From: Paenibacillus validus NBRC 15382
GTDB taxonomy: Bacteria > Bacillota > Bacilli > Paenibacillales > NBRC-103111
DNA: 64,000 nucleotides
Direction: 5' to 3'
Assembly (NCBI RefSeq): GCF_004000985.1
Contig: NZ_BIMH01000020.1
Coordinates: 1-64,000, forward strand
A program made the position numbers and the translations under genes. Every line of letters starts with the position of its first letter. Position 1 is the first letter of the stretch. Below are positions 50,058 through 56,533 of this stretch, piece by piece. The notes under the pieces were generated by a model, which was given only the letters and a program-made list of their open reading frames with translations, made no database searches and was not told the DNA's origin.

Positions 50058-50738
50058 TTATTCCGATTGTTTCTTGGCAGCCAGTTTGGCACGCAAAGCG
50101 GCTAGCTCGTCTTCGACGCCGTCGTTCTTGCCAAGCGCATCGAGCTCGTCGTCCAAGCTTTTGTTTTTGCCGCGCAGCTCATTGCTCGCTTCGGCTTCCG
50201 CTTCAAGCTGAAGCACCTTCTCGCTCATACGGTCGAAGCCTTTGGCCGCATTATCGGTACCGAAGCCGGACATCGCCTGGTTGATTTGCTTCTGCGCTTT
50301 AGCCGCTTCCGCCCGGGCCACCAGCACTTCCTTCTTGCTCTTCAACTTGCCGAATTCGTTTTTCATTTCGGCCAGCTGGCCGCGAAGGCGATCTGCATTC
50401 GCTTTGGCCGTATCGAACTGCGCTTTCATTTCGTCGTAACGCGCCTGATGCTCCTTCTTGTCCTGAAGCGCGCGGCGGGCCAAATCTTCGTTGCCGGATT
50501 CAAGCGCCTTGAGCGCCTGCTCTTCGCGCTTTTGCACCATTTCCAGCGCTTCCTCATACTGCTGCTTGAACTTTTTCTCAATCGCGATTTGCTTCGCGAC
50601 TGCGGTTTCCGCCTCGAGGATGTCCTCTTCCATATCGCGGAGGAACTGGTTCAGCATTTTCACCGGATCTTCGGCCTTGTCAAGCAAGTCGTTAATCGAA
50701 GCCATCGTCAAATCGCGCAATCGTTTAAAAATCCCCAT
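50058..50738 (-). CDS. pspA: PspA/IM30 membrane-stress protein
   Basis: A 226-residue ESCRT-III-like protein that coats and repairs the inner membrane. The N-terminal amphipathic helix MGIFKRLRDLTMASINDLLDK is followed by long coiled-coil helices (EDPVKMLNQFLRDMEEDI, AKQIAIEKKFKQQYEEALEM, to about 200) with an Asp/Glu/Lys-rich tail. The pattern matches PspA, LiaH and Vipp1. TTAGGT is before the ATG. It is the first gene of the group 50.7-48.8 kb. Confidence 0.93.
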   Translation of the reverse strand: MGIFKRLRDLTMASINDLLDKAEDPVKMLNQFLRDMEEDILEAETAVAKQIAIEKKFKQQYEEALEMVQKREEQALKALESGNEDLARRALQDKKEHQARYDEMKAQFDTAKANADRLRGQLAEMKNEFGKLKSKKEVLVARAEAAKAQKQINQAMSGFGTDNAAKGFDRMSEKVLQLEAEAEASNELRGKNKSLDDELDALGKNDGVEDELAALRAKLAAKKQSE

Positions 50739-50897
50739 CTTTACCTAACATCCTCTCAAATTATTATTTATGTGGAAGACAAGCCTGCAGACCCTTCAAC
50801 CTGAACATCGATGTTTACACTTCTTTATTACGAAAGCAAGAGGCTTTTCGTTTCAGAGGATCGCAGAAAAAATTCGATATGCGCGTTCGACTCGGGA

Positions 50898-53297
50898 CTA
50901 TTTCAGTTCGGCAACGGTTACTCCGGCCCCGCCCTCATTGTAATTGCCCATGCGGTAGCTTTTCACATGCTTGTGCTTGCGTAAATATTCTTGCACCCCG
51001 GAACGCAGAACGCCGGTTCCTTTGCCGTGAATGATATAGACCTGGCCGAAATTCGCCAAATACGATTCGTCGAGAAATCTGTCGATTTCCACAATCGCCT
51101 CCTCGACATTCGCGCCCCGCAGATCAAGCTCCATCTTCGCGTTGTCGTCGCGCGTCCGCTTCAGGCTTGACGTTGCCTTCGGCTGCTGGGGCTTCGGCTG
51201 CGCGGAAGCCGCTTTAATCAGCTCAACGTCAGCTTTATTCACCTTCAGCTTGAGAATGCCGAGCTGTACCGAAACCTCATGCTCGCCCACGATCTCGACG
51301 ACATGACCCTTCTGCCCGACCGTGGTCACGAGCACCTCGTCGCCCGGCTCCAGGCGATCCGGCTTCTTCTTCGCCGATTTGACCGCGTGTTTGGCCTTCA
51401 ACTCCGGCACGGCGTCGTTCATTTTACGCTTCAGCTCGCTGATCTTGTGATCCTTAACGCCCCCGGCCTCCTCGCGCTGCAGGCGGCGCAGCTCGGCAAT
51501 GACTTCCTCGGCTTCGCGCCGGGCTTTAGCTACCGCCTCCCGCGCTTCGCGTTCGGCGCGCTCGAGCATCTTGTCGCGCTGTTCTTCAAACTTCTGCCGT
51601 TCGCGCTTCAGCTCCTCGCGGAGCGTCTCGACTTCGTTGCGCAGCTGTGCCGCCGTCGTCCGCTCGGCTTCAGCCTGCAGCGTGTTCTCCTCGAGCGTGG
51701 CAATCATCGATTCAACCCGCTGCTCTTCCTCGCCCACTTGACCGCGGGCGCTCTCGATGATGGCGCGCGGCAGGCCAAGCCGCTCGGCAATCGCGAACGC
51801 GTTGCTTCGTCCGGGCACGCCGATCAGCAGCCGGTAAGTCGGCCGCAGCGTCTGCACGTCGAACTCCATGCTGGCGTTAATGACGCCTGGACGGTCGTAC
51901 GCGTACGCCTTCAACTCGCTGTAATGCGTCGTGGCGATAATCCGGCAGCCCATCCGGTGCATGAAATCAAGAATCGAGATGGCGAGGGCAGAGCCTTCCG
52001 CAGGATCCGTGCCGGCGCCGAGCTCGTCGAGGAGCACCAGGCTTTTTGGCGTCATTTCTTTCAGAATCCGGATAATATTCGTCATGTGGCTGGAGAACGT
52101 ACTGAGGTTTTGCTCGATGCTTTGCTCGTCGCCAATATCGGCGTAAATGGCGTCGAAGACGCACAATTGACTGCCCTCTTCGGCCGGAACGAACAGTCCC
52201 GACATCGCCATCAGCGACAGCAGACCGACCGTTTTCAACGAGACGGTCTTACCGCCTGTATTCGGGCCGGTAACGATGATGGAAGAATATTTATTGCCGA
52301 TTTCCACGTCGATCGGTACGACTTGCTCGCTCGCGATGAGCGGGTGCCGGCCGCGCTTCAGCTTGATGAAGCCGCGGTCGTTCAAAATCGGCAGCGTCGC
52401 TTTCATCTCCCGGGCGAGTCCCGCTTTGGCGAAAATAAAATCGAGCTCGGCCAGCGCCTCGACATTGACGAGCAGCGTATCCGCGGCTTCGGCGACGAGC
52501 ACCGTCAGCATGCGCAATATTTTTTCGACTTCGATTTCTTCCTTGAGCTTCAGCTCGCGGACGCGGTTATTCATCTGTACGACGGCTTCCGGCTCAATAA
52601 ACAACGTGGCGCCCGACGCCGACTGATCATGGATCATTCCGCCAAAATGACTGCGGTATTCCTGCTTCACCGGGATGACATACCGGTCATTGCGGATCGT
52701 GACCAGGTTGTCCTGCAGCATTTTTTGAATCGAGGGGGTACGCACCATCTGCTCCAGACGCTCCCGCGCCTTCGATTCGCTGCCCCGCAGCTCATGACGG
52801 ATCCGCGCCAGCTCCGGACTTGCGCTATCGACCACGTTCGCATTCTCGTCGATACATTGGCGGATGCGGTCTTCCATCGGCTTATGATCGGTTAGCTGTC
52901 CAATAAGCTCCATTAATGACGGGATCGCGTAATCGTCGTTTACGTCGCTTAAGAAGCGTCCCAGCCGCCTGCCGCCCTGACTCGTCATCGCGACGTCGAG
53001 CAGCTCCGACGGGTTCAGAACGCCGCCGATGCGCGCGCGATGCAAGGCGTTCCGAATATTCCGAATACCGCCGAACGGCGCCGCGCCCTTGAGACGGTCG
53101 GCATTGACCGCTTCGTCGGTCGCTTGAAGCCTTTTTTTCACCTCGGAAAACAGTCCGCTAGGCACCGTCTCCAGCACCCGTTCTTGTCCGAGCGAGGTTG
53201 AAGCATGGTTGGCGCACCGTTCCAAGACGGAGTGATAGTCCAGCGTATTCAATATTTTTTCATTATACGATTTCGTAGGTTTCATCAGTTTCCCCAT
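50898..53297 (-). CDS. mutS2: Endonuclease MutS2
   Basis: A 799-residue member of the MutS2 family, which suppresses recombination and acts on stalled or collided ribosomes. It has the core and lever domains, the ATPase with Walker A TGPNTGGKT, LLDELGAGTDPAEGSAL (Walker B) and TTHYSELKAYA, a long coiled coil (about 530-640) with GEEEQRVESMIATLEENTL, a KOW-like segment (LEPGDEVLVTTVGQKGHV) and a C-terminal Smr domain with ELDLRGANVEEAI and YIIHGKGTGVLR. There is no mismatch-binding N-terminal domain, as expected. I start at MGKLMKPTKS (53297), 9 bases after AAGG; MKPTKS at 53285 is also possible. No polX gene lies beside it. Confidence 0.97.
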   Translation of the reverse strand: MGKLMKPTKSYNEKILNTLDYHSVLERCANHASTSLGQERVLETVPSGLFSEVKKRLQATDEAVNADRLKGAAPFGGIRNIRNALHRARIGGVLNPSELLDVAMTSQGGRRLGRFLSDVNDDYAIPSLMELIGQLTDHKPMEDRIRQCIDENANVVDSASPELARIRHELRGSESKARERLEQMVRTPSIQKMLQDNLVTIRNDRYVIPVKQEYRSHFGGMIHDQSASGATLFIEPEAVVQMNNRVRELKLKEEIEVEKILRMLTVLVAEAADTLLVNVEALAELDFIFAKAGLAREMKATLPILNDRGFIKLKRGRHPLIASEQVVPIDVEIGNKYSSIIVTGPNTGGKTVSLKTVGLLSLMAMSGLFVPAEEGSQLCVFDAIYADIGDEQSIEQNLSTFSSHMTNIIRILKEMTPKSLVLLDELGAGTDPAEGSALAISILDFMHRMGCRIIATTHYSELKAYAYDRPGVINASMEFDVQTLRPTYRLLIGVPGRSNAFAIAERLGLPRAIIESARGQVGEEEQRVESMIATLEENTLQAEAERTTAAQLRNEVETLREELKRERQKFEEQRDKMLERAEREAREAVAKARREAEEVIAELRRLQREEAGGVKDHKISELKRKMNDAVPELKAKHAVKSAKKKPDRLEPGDEVLVTTVGQKGHVVEIVGEHEVSVQLGILKLKVNKADVELIKAASAQPKPQQPKATSSLKRTRDDNAKMELDLRGANVEEAIVEIDRFLDESYLANFGQVYIIHGKGTGVLRSGVQEYLRKHKHVKSYRMGNYNEGGAGVTVAELK

Positions 53298-53475
53298 GGG
53301 TCCCTGCCTTTCTGGCTTAACCATTTACACCTGCTATTATATCCAACTTGCGGAACCAAAGCGAATGATTTTCCCTTCACCTTCCATTCATACCGGCCGG
53401 GGTTCAAGGCAACCCTAAATGTTGCACCGGATGAGCATGCTGCACAATAAGTTCCGCTAAGGAGGAATGAGTCTG

Positions 53476-53844
53476 ATGTATCTGTTAGGTCATCTAGTCC
53501 GATTTATTGTCTCCGCTCTTATGCTGCTCGTAGTAAGCTGGATCGTTCCCGGCTTCACTGTCGGAGGATTCTGGAGCGCGTTCTTCTTGGCCCTGGTCAT
53601 CGCTGTCGCCGCCTGGGTTATCGAAGGCGTGTTCGGCAAGCGAATTACGCCGTTCGGCCGGGGTATCGTCGGTTTTCTCGTGAGCGCACTCGTCATTTGG
53701 CTCGCCCAGTTTATTGTCGGCGGCGTTTCGACAAGCATTGTCGGCGCGATTCTGGCCGCCCTTGTGGTCGGGATTATCGATTTGTTCATTCCGGTCAAAA
53801 CGCCGTTCGAACATGGCATTTCAGGACGGGAAGACGCCAAGTAA
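53476..53844 (+). CDS. YvlD-like four-helix membrane protein
   Basis: A 122-residue membrane protein (family PF04020, four membrane helices; sometimes named phage holin family by resemblance). Helices are LVRFIVSALMLLVVSWIVPGFTVGG, FWSAFFLALVIAVAAWVIEGVF, IVGFLVSALVIWLAQFIVGGV and IVGAILAALVVGIIDLFIPV. I prefer the ATG at 53476, with AAGGAGG 10 bases upstream; the one at 53467 abuts the site. YvlD is in a LiaRS- or sigma-W-controlled stress set in Bacillus; that may hold here but no promoter element is visible. A terminator follows. Confidence 0.85.
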   Translation: MYLLGHLVRFIVSALMLLVVSWIVPGFTVGGFWSAFFLALVIAVAAWVIEGVFGKRITPFGRGIVGFLVSALVIWLAQFIVGGVSTSIVGAILAALVVGIIDLFIPVKTPFEHGISGREDAK

Positions 53845-53865
53845 CAACAAACAACCACGGTTCAT

Positions 53866-53909
53866 CCCAGCCGCGAACGAACCGTTTCCCGCGGTGCGGC
53901 TGGGTTTTT
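53866..53909 (+). terminator. Terminator after the YvlD-like gene
   Basis: CCCAGCCGC (53866-53874) pairs with GCGGCTGGG (53896-53904), followed by TTTTT. Confidence 0.85.
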
Positions 53910-54046
53910 CACTTGCCCGGGCTACTTCACGATCTGTTCATATTGTTGTCACCCGCCCGACACAGCCAAAAGTCCCTCTTCGAGTTACACTTACTTTACG
54001 GGATGCAGCAATGCCCGGACATGTAAATGAGACGGAGGGATTACAA

Positions 54047-54460
54047 ATGAGAATCAAGATGAATATGAATAAATGGATCGTAACGTTAGCGGCATTCGCC
54101 CTTATGCTTTCCTTAGCGGCATGCGGGGCGAAGGAAGCCCCTAAAGCGGCAGAGCAGCCGCCAGCTTCGACAGGAGCTTCCAGCTCAAGCTCCTCGGCTC
54201 AGCAAGTGAAGCTGGTCGCCACCAATTTCCAATTCGATCAGAAGGAATACAAGGTGAAACAAGGCCAAGACGTCACCTTTACGCTGGAAAACAAAGAAGG
54301 CATGCACGGCATCTCGATCAACGGTTTGAATGTGAAGCTGGATAACGGGTCGAAGACGGCTACCGTGAAGGCCGACAAAGCCGGCACCTATGATATTATT
54401 TGCACCGTTCCTTGCGGGCAGGGCCACATCTCCATGAAATCAAAATTGATCGTCGAATAA
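54047..54460 (+). CDS. Lipoprotein cupredoxin with a CuA-type site
   Basis: A 137-residue lipoprotein: signal peptide with lipobox LAAC (Cys26), a Ser/Ala-rich linker (about 40-60) and a cupredoxin domain (about 62-137). The end has C119-x3-C123-x3-H127-x2-M130 (CTVPCGQGHISM), the ligand spacing of the binuclear CuA centre of cytochrome c oxidase subunit II, with H87 (MHGISI) as a likely second histidine ligand. It lacks the membrane helices of subunit II, so it is a stand-alone copper protein, possibly an electron carrier or a copper carrier to oxidase. GGAGGG sits before ATG 54047; the longer frame runs through a terminator. Confidence 0.85.
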   Translation: MRIKMNMNKWIVTLAAFALMLSLAACGAKEAPKAAEQPPASTGASSSSSSAQQVKLVATNFQFDQKEYKVKQGQDVTFTLENKEGMHGISINGLNVKLDNGSKTATVKADKAGTYDIICTVPCGQGHISMKSKLIVE

Positions 54461-54476
54461 ATCGAATATACCGCAG

Positions 54477-54508
54477 AAGCGTCCTTTCTCGAAAGGGACG
54501 CTTTTTTT
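54477..54508 (+). terminator. Terminator after the cupredoxin gene
   Basis: AGCGTCC-TTTC pairs with GAAA-GGGACGCT, then seven Ts, 16 bases past the stop. Confidence 0.88.
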
Positions 54509-54608
54509 ATGAAGTAACTTTTCCTTATGCGATTTATCAGGAAATATAATTTCCCCTCTGTACCAGCGGCTGTTATAATAATAAAAAATCGGCAAAGGAG
54601 CGGACAGG

Positions 54609-55307
54609 ATGGTAAATTTGGCAAGCTTGAAGGGAAAAACGGCGATTGTTACAGGAGCAGGAACAGGACTTGGACGGGCTACGGCGATAACGTTGGCGGC
54701 CGCGGGCGTTACCGTCGTATTGTGCGGCCGGCGACTCGGTAAAATCGAAGCGGTCGCCGCCGAAATTGCAGCCAGCGGCGGCTCGGCCTTGGCCGTACAG
54801 GCCGACGTCAGCCAAGAAGCCGATGTAAATAGGCTTGTTCGTACAGCCGTGGAACGATTCGGTACGATTCATATTCTGATTAATAACGCCGCCGTTTACG
54901 AAACCGGACAAGTGATTGATACGGAGCTCTCGGCTTGGAACGAACAGATCAGCGTCAACCTCACCGGAGCCTTCCTGATGACGCGCGCCGTGCTGCCGAC
55001 GATGCGCAAGCAAAAAGGCGGGCACATCATCAACATCACCTCTTCGCTCGCTACCAACGGAGCGGGCGGCTTCGCCGCATACAGCGCCAGCAAAGCCGGG
55101 CTCGAGTCGCTGACCCGGACAACGGCCGAGGAAGAAAGCAGCTACCGGATTCTGGCGAACCTGTTCAATCCAGGCACGATCAAGTCCGAAATGCACGCCA
55201 CCGGTAAAGACCCGCACCTCGTCGCCCCGGATATCGCTGCTCTGGCTGCGCTAAGCAACCCCGGCTTCACCGGGAGGCTGGTCGAAGCGGGAACGGTGTT
55301 GGAATAA
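54609..55307 (+). CDS. Short-chain dehydrogenase/reductase
   Basis: A 232-residue SDR enzyme that uses NAD(P)H. The dinucleotide motif is TGAGTGLGRA, followed by the NNA motif (ILINNAAVYETGQ), and the catalytic Ser in NITSSLATN and Tyr/Lys in YSASKAG. The C-terminal part is short and no substrate-specific features stand out; FabG-like 3-ketoacyl reductases and sugar/steroid dehydrogenases share this pattern. AAAGGAG is 8 bases before the ATG. Single-gene unit, standing where polX would be expected between cvpA and mutS2. Confidence 0.92.
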   Translation: MVNLASLKGKTAIVTGAGTGLGRATAITLAAAGVTVVLCGRRLGKIEAVAAEIAASGGSALAVQADVSQEADVNRLVRTAVERFGTIHILINNAAVYETGQVIDTELSAWNEQISVNLTGAFLMTRAVLPTMRKQKGGHIINITSSLATNGAGGFAAYSASKAGLESLTRTTAEEESSYRILANLFNPGTIKSEMHATGKDPHLVAPDIAALAALSNPGFTGRLVEAGTVLE

Positions 55308-55453
55308 GGCGCATAGCGCGAAAGCGGGGAGCCGAAGGCGGAACGCGAAGGCGAGAAGGCTGGCTCGGTGGCCGCAGCGGCGGGACGCGATGACAGGGCC
55401 GCGATCGCGGAACCAGATGCGTTATCCACGTTTTTGTTTTGGCGTTTGGTATA

Positions 55454-55600
55454 ATAGCGGAACTTGGGGCGGCTGCGGTCGCATTTTCACCTCTCTGCAG
55501 CGTTTGTAGCGAAATTCCCCCGTATAAGAGACCACAGTTCCGCTTTTGCCCGAATGGGTGCTGAAAGTTGAGAATCAAGGTACCCGTGTTCCGCTATTTT
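55454..55600. repeat. AATAGCGGAAC inverted repeat, copy 3 plus an extra half
   Basis: AATAGCGGAACT (55454-55464 region) pairs with AGTTCCGCT (55536-55544) around a GC-rich interior with GCTGC/GCAGC and GGGG/CCCC. A further GTTCCGCTATTT lies at 55588-55599. As in copy 2, an inverted pair is followed by an extra right half in the same orientation. Interiors differ between copies while the ends are conserved. Confidence 0.7.
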
Positions 55601-55613
55601 TGGAAAGTATGCC

Positions 55614-55636
55614 AAAAAGGACTCCTTGCGGAGTCC
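55614..55636 (-). terminator. Minus-strand terminator before cvpA's downstream end
   Basis: A perfect 7-bp stem GGACTCC/GGAGTCC with a GCAA loop and five Ts on the minus strand. It would end transcripts from cvpA and the small frame at 55755-55964. Confidence 0.75.
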
Positions 55637-55754
55637 CTGACGGTGAACACAATTTGGTCACTGCTCTGAACCTTATGAATCTCGGGTCTACCCTCATTGA
55701 ACACTATGCAGTACGGATACTACAATAACGTCTCTGCGGCACATCCCCTCGCTT

Positions 55755-55964
55755 CTAGTCGGATTCAACAACAACTTCCCCGGCATTGCTCGTTAGAACC
55801 TCCAACGGAACCACACCTCTCTCGCTTTCACCGTCGAAGTCTAATATGAACCGTTCATCTCGAAAATATACGCCGCTCGTCAAACCTATTTTGCATGATG
55901 GCCTGTGGTGAACGTCGGACATCTCATAGATGCAGATCGCAGCGGCATGGCAAGCGCTGTACAA
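55755..55964 (-). CDS. Candidate small protein downstream of cvpA
   Basis: A 69-residue open frame that begins (TTG at 55964) one base after the cvpA stop and ends 118 bases before a terminator on the same strand. The C-terminal part (YFRDERFILDFDGESERGVVPLEVL) has ordinary composition; the N-terminal part MYSACHAAAICIYEMSDVHH does not look like a leader or domain. An ATG at residue 15 (MSDVHH) is another possible start but has no ribosome binding site. I do not recognise it. It could also be 3' untranslated sequence of cvpA. Confidence 0.35.
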   Translation of the reverse strand: MYSACHAAAICIYEMSDVHHRPSCKIGLTSGVYFRDERFILDFDGESERGVVPLEVLTSNAGEVVVESD

Positions 55965-55965
55965 G

Positions 55966-56532
55966 TTACGCTTTCACCCGCTCCGAGCGGTTCTCCCACA
56001 TTTCCTGCAGCTTGTCGGTCACGACGGGCGTATGCTCCAACATATACGGGGCTGTCATCGACGTTTGGAGCAAGCGCTGCGCCGTATCGTTAGGAAAGAC
56101 CGTCATGACGTGTACGGCGATCAACGCGATCAGCCCCGCTTCCACGAACCCGAGCGCGGCGCCGCTCCACTTGTTTACCGTCTTGATGCCCGGTGCGGCG
56201 GCCAGCCAGTTCAGCAGCCTTCCGGCTACGCTGAAGCCGAGCTTGACGCCAAACAGCAGAATGCCGAAAGCCAGCGCGTTGTAGACATACGTATCGAGAT
56301 GCAGGCCTTCCGCCAAAAACGCGTACTTGCGGTACGTCTCATGCTCCGACAAGTTCAACAGGCTGCGAATCCACGGGGCCGTGTCGTCATAAAAAGCAAA
56401 CGCCGCGACATAGGCCAGAAACAAACCGACAAACGAAACGAGTTGCCCGACGAAACCGCGGGCGTAACCGAGCACGGTTCCGGCGGCAACGACCGCCAGA
56501 ACCGCGTAATCCAAGCCATTCATCGGCTGCAT
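55966..56532 (-). CDS. CvpA-family membrane protein
   Basis: A 188-residue protein with about four helices (YAVLAVVAAGTVLGYARG, LVSFVGLFLAYVAAFAFY, NALAFGILLFGVKLGFSVAGRLL, GLIALIAVHVMTVF), of the CvpA/YshB family; conserved GxxRGF (GYARGFVGQ) near the N-terminus. CvpA is linked to colicin V export in E. coli and to envelope homeostasis. I start at MQPMNGLDY (56532), with GGAG 10 bases upstream. It begins one base after the stop of the ZapA-like gene, so the two are coupled, as zapA-yshB are in Bacillus. Confidence 0.88.
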   Translation of the reverse strand: MQPMNGLDYAVLAVVAAGTVLGYARGFVGQLVSFVGLFLAYVAAFAFYDDTAPWIRSLLNLSEHETYRKYAFLAEGLHLDTYVYNALAFGILLFGVKLGFSVAGRLLNWLAAAPGIKTVNKWSGAALGFVEAGLIALIAVHVMTVFPNDTAQRLLQTSMTAPYMLEHTPVVTDKLQEMWENRSERVKA

Positions 56533-56533
56533 G

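Larger units (their letters stand above)
55308..55754. other. Noncoding region after the SDR gene
   Basis: A 447-base stretch with no convincing gene. It holds the third set of AGCGGAAC repeats (55456-55599) and a minus-strand terminator (55614-55636). Small open frames across it have poor start contexts and no recognisable product. Confidence 0.55.

Noticed and set aside
51279-52895. 538-codon plus-strand open frame opposite mutS2
   Set aside because: Shadow of mutS2; no recognisable domain or start signal.
53450-53460. Single AGTTCCGCTAA as another member of the AGCGGAAC repeat family
   Set aside because: Only one half-site, no partner arm nearby, and it overlaps the ribosome binding region of the YvlD-like gene.
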